A stretch of DNA of 34,524 nucleotides from CAIYHK01 sp964638795 (GCA_964638795.1 CAZXAX010000015.1:1-34524); one strand, 5' to 3'. Positions 25,809 to 33,847 are shown, counted from the stretch's first letter. Made by a program: numbers and translations. The notes: a model not told the origin generated them from the letters alone.

Positions 25809-25828
25809 CCCGAAATGAGAGATACTTA

Positions 25829-25850
25829 CTATCGTTTTTTCAGATAGGCT
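25829..25850 (+). promoter_or_regulatory. LysR promoter: inverted repeat CTATC-N9-GATAG and -10 box TAGGCT
   Basis: CTATC (25829-25833) and GATAG (25843-25847) form an inverted repeat of the size LysR proteins bind. TAGGCT (25845-25850) lies six bases before the GTG of the LysR gene, which suggests a leaderless message. Binding here could repress the regulator itself and also affect the divergent promoter at 25780-25808. Confidence 0.45.
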
Positions 25851-25856
25851 CGAATC

Positions 25857-26792
25857 GTGGATATCAAGCATCTTTCGAGCCTCGTGGCCATTGCCGACAA
25901 CGGCTCATTCTCGGCAGCCGCCAAGGCGCTTTATACGGTGCAGTCCAACGTTTCTGCCCATATCGCCCGGTTGGAGCGCGAACTCGGGTCCACTCTGGTG
26001 GACCGCAATTCGGGTGCCCTCACCGACGAGGGCGAGGTGGTCTTGGAGCGTGCACGGCGGATTCTGCGCGAGATTGAGGACATCCCCGGTGATCTCACGG
26101 CCCTTGAGGACCAAATCACGGGCGTAACTCGCCTCGGTGTGCTCAGCACCACCGCAAGGTGGATCATGCCGCAAATTCTGAACACGATGGCCAACCGCTA
26201 TCCCGAGGTTCGGGTCACAGCTCATGAGGGCAGCACGTCCTCGCTACTACCCCGAGTCGTTGATGGCCAGATTGATGCCGCCATCGTGCACTTACCGCTG
26301 ACCGAACCCGATGTCACCGTCGAGCCACTCTTTGCCGAAGATCTCGTCCTTGTTGTGCACACACGTCACCAACTCTCAGGTCGCAACAACATCGGCATCG
26401 ACGAACTCGCTTCACATGCACTTCTGTTGCCTCCCACTGGCACGGCATTTCGCCGAGTACTTGACCGCCTTGCAGCAGCAAAGGAAGTCACGCTGAAAGC
26501 ACATGCCGAAATCGACGGTGTGCGACTTCTCGCTTCGCTCGCTTTTGAAGGATACGGAGCTGCGATTGTTCCGTCGTCGGCAATTCCACAATGGCTCGAA
26601 GGACCCTTCTCCCGCATTGCCATAGACGAACGACCCCAACGCACCGTTGGCTGGGTGCAGCGCAGACGCCCAGCGGTCAACAGTGCAACTCGAGCGATCT
26701 TCAATGTGACCACCGAAACTCTCCGCAATATTCGCCCACAGGACAGCCCCGGTATTCATCGCTTGCACGGGGGCGCTAATACGCCTGGGTAA
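25857..26792 (+). CDS. LysR-family transcription regulator
   Basis: A 311-residue LysR protein starting at GTG 25857. Residues 1-60 are the winged helix-turn-helix (MDIKHLSSLVAIADNGSF, AAAKALYTVQSNVSAHIARLERELG), and about 88-290 the two-lobed effector-binding domain (GVTRLGVLSTTARWIMPQIL, DGQIDAAIVHLP, GYGAAIVPSSA). It is divergent from the hairpin-containing leader of the HAD gene and is followed after 18 bases by the carboxyltransferase gene, so either neighbour may be its target. The effector is not predictable. The tail after about residue 295 (DSPGIHRLHGGANTPG) is unstructured and lineage-specific. Confidence 0.92.
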   Translation: MDIKHLSSLVAIADNGSFSAAAKALYTVQSNVSAHIARLERELGSTLVDRNSGALTDEGEVVLERARRILREIEDIPGDLTALEDQITGVTRLGVLSTTARWIMPQILNTMANRYPEVRVTAHEGSTSSLLPRVVDGQIDAAIVHLPLTEPDVTVEPLFAEDLVLVVHTRHQLSGRNNIGIDELASHALLLPPTGTAFRRVLDRLAAAKEVTLKAHAEIDGVRLLASLAFEGYGAAIVPSSAIPQWLEGPFSRIAIDERPQRTVGWVQRRRPAVNSATRAIFNVTTETLRNIRPQDSPGIHRLHGGANTPG

Positions 26793-26797
26793 CTAAG

Positions 26798-26803
26798 TAG
26801 TTT
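26798..26803 (+). promoter_or_regulatory. -10 box TAGTTT for a leaderless carboxyltransferase mRNA
   Basis: TAGTTT followed by seven bases precedes the GTG at 26811. It lies in the 18-base gap after the LysR stop, and no ribosome binding site is visible. Confidence 0.4.
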
Positions 26804-26810
26804 CTGAAGC

Positions 26811-28160
26811 GTGAACGAAACGCTCGCGCTCCAGTCTCGGGTACCGGGAGCAGCATCTGCTTCCGCTCGCACGCTCGAATCCGGCCGCGAGGTGATCTGG
26901 GTCGATATTGATTCGTCTGCACGCAAAGGCGCTTTGACCGCTGATGCATCATCAGTAATTGAGTGGGCCGCCCATCAAGCGCTCGCATCTAAACGACCGC
27001 TAGTTCTTGAGATGGGCTCATCAGGTGCAGACATTGACGAGGGCATCGCATCGCTGCATGGCTGGGGCCGTGCAGCGCGCTCAGTCACCCAGTGTTCGGG
27101 CATCGTGCCAATCTTTTTCATTGTTGAAGGACCAGCCGTATCTGGACCTGCACTCATGTTGGGTCTCTCCGATTTCGTGATTCTCACAGAAGATGCATAT
27201 GCCTTCGTTTCTGGCCCCGCGATGGTCACGCAATTCACCGGCATCGACATTGGAAACGAAGAGCTTGGTGGTGCAGGAACGCTTGCACGCGCAAGTGGCG
27301 TGGCATCAATTGTTGTTAGCGACGTTGAATCGGCACGCGACAGTGTTGACCAAATACTTGCGTTCTTGCCCGATAGCACTAACGAACTTCCGCAGCAGTT
27401 TCCAACTTCCGATCCCAGCGACCGACAAACACCTGAAGCGGGCGAACTGATTCCGGAATCGTCAACTGGTTCCTACGATGTTCGCCACGTGATCGAATCA
27501 ATCGTCGATGACGGTGATTATCTCGAATTAAAACCCAGATGGGCTGCAAATGTTGTGACCGCATTTGCCACCATGGGCGGACGAACTGTGGGAATTGTTG
27601 CCAATCAGCCGATGGTTCTCGCGGGCACATTGGACATCCCAGCATCACAAAAGGCCGCACGATTCGTCGGCTTTTGTGATGCGTTCAACATTTCAATCAT
27701 CACCCTGGTTGATACCCCAGGGTTTTACCCAGGCAAGGATCTTGAGTGGCGAGGAATGATCCGCCACGGCGCCCAACTCGTGTTTGCCTACGGTCGCGCA
27801 ACGGTGCCACGCATCTGCGTGATCCTTCGCAAAAGCTACGGCGGCGCCTACATCGTCATGGATTCCAAGCGCATGGGTAACGACCTCTGCTTGGCATGGC
27901 CATGGGCAGAACTGGCGGTTATGGGCGCCGGGCAGGCTTCGGCGATCCTCCAACGCAAGGCCACCGACGAAGAAAAAGCCGAGTTTGAGGCCGACTACGC
28001 CGAGCGCCTTCTCAATCCGTATGTTGCCGCCGAACGTGGCCTTGTTGATTCAGTGGTCACACCCGCTGAGACCCGTGGCGAGATTGTCGCTGCACTTGCG
28101 ATGCTTGCCGATAAGCGCGAAAAGCTCATCAAGCGCAAGCATGACAATTCGCCACTTTGA
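26811..28160 (+). CDS. Acyl-CoA carboxylase carboxyltransferase subunit (AccD/PccB-like)
   Basis: A 449-residue protein with two crotonase-like halves. The N-terminal half carries FFIVEGPAVSGPALMLGLSDFVIL and AYAFVSGPAMVTQFTG. The C-terminal half has FATMGGRTVGIVANQPMVLAGTLDIPASQKAARFVGFCDAFNISIITLVDTPGFYPG and the RKSYGGAYIVMDSKRMGNDLCLAWPWAELAVMG strand, as in propionyl/acetyl-CoA carboxylase beta subunits, which move CO2 from biotin to acyl-CoA. It is shorter than typical PccB (about 510-530): the usual N-terminal helical segment is missing or highly diverged. No biotin carboxylase is in the window, so its partner must lie elsewhere. It starts at GTG 26811, probably leaderless. Confidence 0.88.
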   Translation: MNETLALQSRVPGAASASARTLESGREVIWVDIDSSARKGALTADASSVIEWAAHQALASKRPLVLEMGSSGADIDEGIASLHGWGRAARSVTQCSGIVPIFFIVEGPAVSGPALMLGLSDFVILTEDAYAFVSGPAMVTQFTGIDIGNEELGGAGTLARASGVASIVVSDVESARDSVDQILAFLPDSTNELPQQFPTSDPSDRQTPEAGELIPESSTGSYDVRHVIESIVDDGDYLELKPRWAANVVTAFATMGGRTVGIVANQPMVLAGTLDIPASQKAARFVGFCDAFNISIITLVDTPGFYPGKDLEWRGMIRHGAQLVFAYGRATVPRICVILRKSYGGAYIVMDSKRMGNDLCLAWPWAELAVMGAGQASAILQRKATDEEKAEFEADYAERLLNPYVAAERGLVDSVVTPAETRGEIVAALAMLADKREKLIKRKHDNSPL

Positions 28161-28197
28161 CCTTTAGGCAGTGCCTTTTGGTTGCTGCAATCGTCGT

Positions 28198-28226
28198 TTA
28201 ACAATTCGTATGTGAAGCCGTATAAC
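28198..28226 (+). promoter_or_regulatory. Sigma70-type promoter of citrate synthase
   Basis: TTAACA (28198-28203) and TATAAC (28221-28226) are separated by 17 bases; each matches the consensus in five of six positions. The predicted start is near 28233, giving a leader of about 43 bases. Confidence 0.65.
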
Positions 28227-28231
28227 CTGAA

Positions 28232-28253
28232 CCTCGGGGGGAGGAAGCCCTCC
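28232..28253 (+). promoter_or_regulatory. Two mutually exclusive hairpins at the 5' end of the citrate synthase leader
   Basis: CCTC (28232-28235) and GAGG (28241-28244) close a GGGGG loop, the same loop as in the triple hairpin at 25663-25773. Alternatively GGAGG (28240-28244) pairs with CCTCC (28249-28253) around AAGC. The two structures share bases and cannot form together. The strong G-rich stretch is upstream of the likely ribosome binding site AAGGGG (28264-28269). Confidence 0.4.
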
Positions 28254-28275
28254 ATAAGCACATAAGGGGTTCTCG

Positions 28276-29702
28276 GTGGCTGAAACCATCACCATCATCG
28301 ATGACCGCACCGGCAAGCAGGTAACAGTCCCGCTCACCGACGGTTCATTTCCTTCAACCGCACTTCGCGAACTTGACGCGGACCTGCGTGTTTACGATCC
28401 GGCATATCTATCTACTGCCGCTTGCAAATCCGCGATCACCTATCTCGACGGTGACGCCGGGATCCTGCGATACCGCGGGTACCCAATTGAGCAACTTGCC
28501 GAGAAGTCAACGTTCCTCGAGGTTGCCTATCTGTTACTAAACGGCGACCTGCCAACCGCAGCCCAGCTCCAACAGTGGACCTACGACGTAACTCACCACA
28601 CCTACATTCACGAGAACATGCGCAAGCGTTTTGTTGATGGTTTCCATTACGACGCTCACCCAATGGGGATGTTCGTGTCTGCTGCAGCCGCACTTGGCAC
28701 TTTCTATCCCGATGCCAAGGAGATCTTCGACAAGAAGAACCTTGACCGCCAGATACTGCGCCTAGTGGCCAAGATGCCCACCCTTGCGGCGATGTGTTAC
28801 CGATTCAGCACTGGTCTGCCCTTCGTGCTCCCAAATAACTCGCTCACCTACTCCGAAAACTTCTTGAACATGATGTTCAAGATCGGTGATGACTCGCATG
28901 TCAATCCGGTGTTGGCAAAAGCCATGGATGTGTTGTTCATTCTTCATGCTGATCACGAGCAGAACTGTGGAACCACTGCGATGCGCGTGGTGGCATCTTC
29001 AAATGCCGATCCATACTCAGCCACCGCCGCAGCAGCATCCGCCCTCTACGGGCCATTGCACGGTGGAGCCAACGAAGCTGTCGTGCGGATGCTCGAGGAG
29101 ATTAAGACCCTCGACAATGTCCCAGCGTTCATTCAGAGCGTTAAAGACGGCAACGAGAAGCTGATGGGCTTTGGTCACCGCGTGTACAAGAATTACGACC
29201 CGCGCGCCAAGATCATCAAAAAGACTGCGTACGACGTTTTCGAAGTAACGGGCAAGAATCCGTTGCTCGACGTGGCACTGAAACTCGAAGAGGTTGCACT
29301 TCAAGACGAGTACTTCGTGAAGCGCAAGCTCTATCCCAACGTGGACTTCTACTCGGGCCTCATCTACCAGGCACTTGGATTCCCAGTGGATATGTTCACC
29401 GTGCTGTTCGCGATTCCACGCACCGCAGGCTGGCTTGCGCACTTCAGTGAGCTACTCGGGGACAAGGAACAAAAGATCAGCCGTCCACGCCAGGTNNNNN
29501 NNNNNNNNNNNNNNNNNNNNNNNNNNNNNNNNNNNNNNNNNNNNNNNNNNNNNNNNNNNNNNNNNNNNNNNNNNNNNNNNNNNNNNNNNNNNNNNACTTC
29601 AGTGAGCTACTCGGGGACAAGGAACAAAAGATCAGCCGTCCACGCCAGGTGTACACAGGCGCCGACGAGCGCAACTATGTGCCAATGGCGCAACGCGCCT
29701 AG
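28276..29702 (+). CDS. gltA: Citrate synthase; intact gene split by a false gap
   Basis: It condenses oxaloacetate and acetyl-CoA to citrate, the first TCA step. The GTG at 28276 follows AAGGGG by six bases. Conserved parts are AACKSAITYLDGDAGILRYRGYPIEQLAE, the active-site strand LHADHEQNCGTTAMR, the LHGGANEAV loop with its catalytic-type His, GFGHRVYKNYDPRA, and YPNVDFYSGLIYQALG. A 100-N run at 29496-29595 lies between identical 55-base copies (29441-29495 and 29596-29650). Removing the N and one copy (155 bases) restores the frame, ending RPRQVYTGADERNYVPMAQRA at the TAG at 29700-29702 and giving 423 residues. The unmerged frame would run on to 29724, which is an artefact. A 22-base tandem repeat begins over the final codons. 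Confidence 0.95.
29496..29595. other. Assembly gap of 100 N with 55-base duplicated flanks in citrate synthase
   Basis: The 55 bases at 29441-29495 reappear at 29596-29650. The overlap length is the same as in gltD, which fits an assembler k-mer of 55 and joining without merging. Confidence 0.97.
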
Positions 29703-29774
29703 TAAAACAGCGCAACGCGCCTAGTAAAACAGCGCAACGCGCCTAGTAAAACAGCGCAACGCGCCTGGTAACAC
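29689..29774 (+). repeat. Tandem 22-base repeat over the 3' end of citrate synthase (three exact copies plus one diverged)
   Basis: The unit starts CGCAACGCGCC and ends TAAAACAG. Copies lie at 29689-29710, 29711-29732, 29733-29754, and a partial, changed copy at 29755-29774. The first copy contains the last codons and the TAG stop of citrate synthase, and each exact copy repeats that TAG followed by TAA out of the original context. Each unit can form a small hairpin, GCGC around AAC, and the first can extend to GGCGC/GCGCC. On the minus strand the hairpin is followed by TGTTTTAC. The region may act as a transcript 3' end or be a variable-number repeat. Confidence 0.9.
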
Positions 29775-29844
29775 TCTCCGTTCCTTGCGCTAAGTCCTTT
29801 CCGTTTATGGTTTAGGGCACGGACAATTGGAACGGGGGGAACCG

Positions 29845-32097
29845 ATGGCCACAGGTGTACTTGAAGGCATTCGCGTAGTCGAACTTGCCGAAGGTTTGGC
29901 AGGGCCGCTGGCTGGACGCTTGTTGGCAGAATCAGGCGCCGAAGTAATCAAGGTCGAATCGCCAGATGGCGATCGCGCGCGCAGCGGTGCAGGATTTGCC
30001 ACCTGGAACCGCAGCAAGCGCAGCGTTGTGCTTGACATCAAATCAAAGTCAGGCCTTCAACAACTTGATGCCCTCTTAAAAGATGCTGATGTATTGATTC
30101 ATTCGTTTACACCCGCGCAGGCTGCAGGTCTTGGACTCGATGATGCATCGTTAACCGCAAAGTACCCTGAGCTCGTTGTAAGTGGAATCGCTGGGTATCC
30201 ACAGCGCCATGAAGACCGGGATCGTGTCGCAGAGGACACTCTCGTAATGGCGCGAATGGGTTTGATGGATGAGCAGCGCGGTTACCGCGATGGTCCGATC
30301 TACTTGCGCATTCCGTTGGGCAGTTGGGGTGCCGTTTACCTTTCCACGATCGGCATTCTTTCGCGCCTCATTCATCGCGGCAAGGTTGGTCGTGGTGGTG
30401 TAGCCAATACGAGTTTGTTCCAGGGTGCATTAATTCCAATGACCATGCACTGGGCCACTGCAGAAACTCCGTCGCCGTCTTTCGCCATGGGGCTTCCAAA
30501 GGACGGCACAGCAACCCTTTTTGAATGTGCCGACGGCGTATGGATCCACCTCATGGGCGTACCCGACAACGTGCCGATGATGAAGAAGTGTTTTGAAGAA
30601 TTCGGACCCGAAAAAATCGCCGAATACAACGAAACTTTTAAGTCATCGATGGCTTATCCAAATTCTGGTGCCAACCGTGCAGCCATGAAGTTGCATCCAA
30701 GCAAAGACTGGCTGAACGAATTCTGGACCCATGATGTGCCAGCTCAAGCAGCGATGCCTATGGGAGAGATCTTCTTTGACGAACAAGCGCGAATCAATGG
30801 ATACGTGATTGATGTCGACGATCCACAATTCGGTAAGACCCAACAAGCAGGCATCCCGTACATGACCGAACCTGCCCCAAAGGTCACCTCGGCCGCTCCC
30901 CGACTCAACGAACACGCGGGTGCAACTTGGTCGAACAAACCACGCGCAAAAAACTCGAAGTCTGCAGGGGGCAATGCTCCTCTAGCTGGTCTCAAGGTTC
31001 TTGACTTTGGCAACTTTCTCGCTGGGCCACTGGCCCCGATGTTGATGGCAGATCTTGGAGCCGATGTGATCAAGCTTGAAACCACAACTGGTGATCAGAT
31101 GCGTTACGTAGAGCGAGTTTTTGCAGGTTGCCAGCGTGGCAAACGAGACATCGCAGTGGATCTAAAGAAGCCTGAATCGCGAGACATTCTTGAGCGCATT
31201 GTGAAGTGGGCCGACATCGTTCACCACAACATCCGCATGCCAGCAGCAATAAAACTTGGAATCGATGAACCCACCTTGCGCAAGATCAATCCCGCAATGG
31301 TTTATTGCCACACGTCGTCCTATGGCCCAATCGGCCCGCGAAAGGACTGGCCTGGGTATGACCAACTATTCCAATCATCATGTGGTTGGGAATACGAAGG
31401 TGCCGGCGAAGGCAACCAGCCCATGTGGCATCGATTCGGAATGATGGATCACCAATGCGCGATGGCTTCAGTTGTCGCCACATTGCTTGGCGTGATGCGC
31501 CGCGATGAGACCGGAGAAGGACAAACCGTTTCTGCATCATTGCTCGGGGCCGCGTTGCTAACTACCAGCGAGACCCTCGTGTTGCCAGATGGGAAGTTGG
31601 CCCCATATCCACGTCTTGACAATCGTCAGACCGGCGTAGCGCCTACGGACCGCATCTACCAACTAAGTGATGGGTGGATCGCCGTTGTTGCTCGCACCAC
31701 TGATCAGATGGATGCGCTGTGTCGTGTTGCTGGTGCGACCACACTCGATGCGGTTGAATCTGCGTTCACCGGACGCACATGTGCTTCGACACTTGCTGAA
31801 CTGGAGCAGGCTGGAGTTCCCTGCGAACCCGTTCGTCTTGATCAACTACAAGAGTTCCTATTCGGAGAGGCGACAACCTCGGCGGGCCTTGTTGCTTCCT
31901 ATGACCATCTCGCCTACGGCGCGATGCGACAGGTTGGCGGGCTGTGGGACTTCGGTGACCTCGAGCTCACTCTCGACACACCACCACCAGTACTTGGCCA
32001 GAACAGTGCTGCGATTCTGCGTGAGCTCGGATTTGATGAGTCCAGCATCAAGGGCTTCGCCGAATCGGGTGCTGTGGTCGCTGCTGACCTAGCCTGA
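29845..32097 (+). CDS. Two-domain family III CoA-transferase (CaiB/BaiF type)
   Basis: A 750-residue protein with two complete family III CoA-transferase domains in one chain. Domain 1 (about 1-370) opens GIRVVELAEGLAGPLAGRLLAESGAEVIKVE and has Asp131 (VAEDTLVMARMG) at the catalytic Asp position. Domain 2 (about 385-740) opens GLKVLDFGNFLAGPLAPMLMADLGADVIKLE and has Asp506 (WPGYDQLFQSSCG). The family swaps CoA between carboxylic acids through an aspartyl-CoA intermediate. The ATG at 29845 has GGGGGGAA four bases upstream; a TTG 18 bases earlier is less likely. A possible -10, TATGGT, lies at 29806-29811. It leads an operon-like run with an SDR, SMP-30 and FAD oxidase. The acyl substrate is unknown. 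Confidence 0.92.
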   Translation: MATGVLEGIRVVELAEGLAGPLAGRLLAESGAEVIKVESPDGDRARSGAGFATWNRSKRSVVLDIKSKSGLQQLDALLKDADVLIHSFTPAQAAGLGLDDASLTAKYPELVVSGIAGYPQRHEDRDRVAEDTLVMARMGLMDEQRGYRDGPIYLRIPLGSWGAVYLSTIGILSRLIHRGKVGRGGVANTSLFQGALIPMTMHWATAETPSPSFAMGLPKDGTATLFECADGVWIHLMGVPDNVPMMKKCFEEFGPEKIAEYNETFKSSMAYPNSGANRAAMKLHPSKDWLNEFWTHDVPAQAAMPMGEIFFDEQARINGYVIDVDDPQFGKTQQAGIPYMTEPAPKVTSAAPRLNEHAGATWSNKPRAKNSKSAGGNAPLAGLKVLDFGNFLAGPLAPMLMADLGADVIKLETTTGDQMRYVERVFAGCQRGKRDIAVDLKKPESRDILERIVKWADIVHHNIRMPAAIKLGIDEPTLRKINPAMVYCHTSSYGPIGPRKDWPGYDQLFQSSCGWEYEGAGEGNQPMWHRFGMMDHQCAMASVVATLLGVMRRDETGEGQTVSASLLGAALLTTSETLVLPDGKLAPYPRLDNRQTGVAPTDRIYQLSDGWIAVVARTTDQMDALCRVAGATTLDAVESAFTGRTCASTLAELEQAGVPCEPVRLDQLQEFLFGEATTSAGLVASYDHLAYGAMRQVGGLWDFGDLELTLDTPPPVLGQNSAAILRELGFDESSIKGFAESGAVVAADLA

Positions 32098-32130
32098 ATC
32101 AGTTCAGATTCACACCAAACGGGGGAACTC

Positions 32131-32898
32131 ATGGAAGTTAAAGGTTCAGTAGCAATTGTCGCTGGAGGCGCATCCGGCATGGCAAAGGCCACCGCAGAGC
32201 AACTCGCAGCAGAAGGTGCAACGGTTGCGATTCTCGACCTGCCGTCATCAAAGGGAGCCGAAGTTGCCAAGGAAATTGGTGGAACATTCCATGCCCTTGA
32301 TGCGCTTGACTATGCAGCGGCTGAGCAGACGATCAACGACGTAGTCGCCCAACACGGTGCTTTGCATATTGCGGTCAACACAATTGGTGGCGGTGGTGGA
32401 ATGCCAATGCGCACCGTTGGCAAAGATGGTGCTTACCCGCTTGACAACTTCCAGCGCTATATCGATCTCAATCTCGTAGCTACTTTCAACCTCAACCGCA
32501 TTCAGGCGTTACACATGTCGCGCAATGAACCAAATGCCGACGGTGAGCGAGGTGTCATCATCGACACCGCATCAATTGCTGCCTTTGAAGGCCAGATTGG
32601 TCAGGTTGCATATTCAGCAGCCAAAGCCGGCATCGTGGGAATGGTATTCACTATGGCACGCGACCTCGGCAATATCGGAGTGCGCGTGAATGCGATTGCG
32701 CCGAGCTTGTTTGCAACTGGAATTGTCGCTGGCATTGACGACGAGCGTGCCGCACAGCTCTGCAAGGATGCTGCATTTCCAAAGCGCATGGGCAAGCCCC
32801 ATGAATTCGCCAACGTTGCAATGACCATTGTGAAAACCCCAATGTTGAACGGTGGCACAATCCGCGTTGATGCCGGCACACGCTTCGCACCCAAATGA
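32131..32898 (+). CDS. SDR, 3-hydroxyacyl-CoA dehydrogenase type II-like
   Basis: A 255-residue SDR resembling HSD17B10-type 3-hydroxyacyl-CoA dehydrogenases. The cofactor motif is AGGASGMA at 11-18, where the last Gly is Ala, Asp36 suggests NAD, NTIGG replaces NNAG at 83-87, and Ser148, Tyr161 and Lys165 (YSAAK) form the catalytic site. The ATG follows CGGGGGAA by four bases. It sits 33 bases after the CoA-transferase and overlaps the SMP-30 start by four bases (ATGA), so the three are probably one transcript. Together with the CoA-transferase it points to oxidation of a CoA-bound hydroxy acid, but the substrate is not known. Confidence 0.88.
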   Translation: MEVKGSVAIVAGGASGMAKATAEQLAAEGATVAILDLPSSKGAEVAKEIGGTFHALDALDYAAAEQTINDVVAQHGALHIAVNTIGGGGGMPMRTVGKDGAYPLDNFQRYIDLNLVATFNLNRIQALHMSRNEPNADGERGVIIDTASIAAFEGQIGQVAYSAAKAGIVGMVFTMARDLGNIGVRVNAIAPSLFATGIVAGIDDERAAQLCKDAAFPKRMGKPHEFANVAMTIVKTPMLNGGTIRVDAGTRFAPK

Positions 32899-33815
32899 GT
32901 CGCGCCGACACCCAAGATCTTCGGGACATCAAGATCCTTGCTGAGGGTCTTGAGTTCCCGGAAGGACCAATTGCGCTCGCCGATGGTAGCTTGCTCGTTG
33001 TTGAAATCGTTGGTGGTCGCTTAACGCGAATCGCAACAGATGGCACAAAGTCTGCAGTCGCGCAACTGGGTGATGGACCAAATGGTGCTGCAATCGGACC
33101 AGACGGCTGGGTCTATGTATGCAACAACGGTGGCATGACCCCGGATGCTTCACATCGTGGTCGCATCCAGAAGGTGAATATCGAAACAGGTGAGTTCCAC
33201 GATCTCTACACGGAGTGTGATGGGCATCTGCTAACAGCACCAAACGACATCGTGTTTGATACTGATGGTGGCTTTTGGTTCACCGACCTCGGCGGTAATG
33301 CGATTTACTACGCACAACCAGACGGATCCGCAATTAGCTGCCCCTTGCCACAAGTGGATGGCCCGAATGGGATTGGTCTTTCACCCGATGGCACCGTGCT
33401 TTACTGGTCCGAAACCCACACCCGCATGGTCCATCGTCGCCGAATCACAGCGCCTGGGGTCTTGCAGCAATCACCCGGACACGGTGTGCACGCGTTCTTT
33501 CGTGAATCAAAGTTTGAGGAGTGGACACTGGTAACGGGTCTTCCTGGCGCGATGGGATTGGACTCGCTTGCAGTCGATGCTGATGGGAATGTGCTGGTTG
33601 GAACGCTTATTCACAGCGGAATAACCGAAGTGAATACCTCCAATGGCTCGTTTAAAGTCCACAGTCTTCCTGAAAGTGTGTTTGATCATGCGGTGACCAA
33701 CATTTGTTTTGGTGGCCCCGACATGCAAACCGCTTTCATCACTCTTTCATTGACTGGGCGCCTGATTTCCTGTCGCTGGTCACGACCAGGCTTGCGCCTT
33801 AACTTCAACGCCTGA
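32895..33815 (+). CDS. SMP-30/gluconolactonase/LRE family protein
   Basis: A 306-residue six-bladed propeller of the SMP-30 family, cytoplasmic by absence of a signal peptide. Likely metal ligands are Glu23 (EGLEFPEGP), the Asn of TAPNDIVFDTDGGFWFTD and DGPNGIGLSPDGTVLYWSET, and the Asp of GLDSLAVDADGN. Members hydrolyse lactones such as gluconolactone. The ATG at 32895 overlaps the SDR stop as ATGA, which implies coupled translation. In this setting it may open a lactone made by the neighbouring dehydrogenases (inference). Confidence 0.88.
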   Translation: MSRADTQDLRDIKILAEGLEFPEGPIALADGSLLVVEIVGGRLTRIATDGTKSAVAQLGDGPNGAAIGPDGWVYVCNNGGMTPDASHRGRIQKVNIETGEFHDLYTECDGHLLTAPNDIVFDTDGGFWFTDLGGNAIYYAQPDGSAISCPLPQVDGPNGIGLSPDGTVLYWSETHTRMVHRRRITAPGVLQQSPGHGVHAFFRESKFEEWTLVTGLPGAMGLDSLAVDADGNVLVGTLIHSGITEVNTSNGSFKVHSLPESVFDHAVTNICFGGPDMQTAFITLSLTGRLISCRWSRPGLRLNFNA

Positions 33816-33835
33816 TCACTATCCCCCATCGCCGC

Positions 33836-33841
33836 TAACTT
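33836..33841 (+). promoter_or_regulatory. -10 box TAACTT for a possible leaderless FAD-oxidase mRNA
   Basis: TAACTT is followed by six bases and the GTG at 33848. It lies in the 32-base gap after the SMP-30 stop. No ribosome binding site is seen, so an internal promoter is plausible. Confidence 0.35.
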
Positions 33842-33847
33842 TTGATC

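Noticed and set aside
28276..29724. Citrate synthase with a novel C-terminus ending at 29724
   Set aside because: That tail is read in the wrong frame after the false gap. The merged frame gives the normal family ending and a stop at 29700-29702.
29689..29774. Possible CRISPR array
   Set aside because: The 22-base units are directly adjacent with no spacers, and there are no cas genes.
32095..32112. Short inverted repeat TGAATC-N6-GATTCA after the CoA-transferase as a terminator
   Set aside because: The stem is short and A/T rich, no T run follows, and the next gene is closely coupled.
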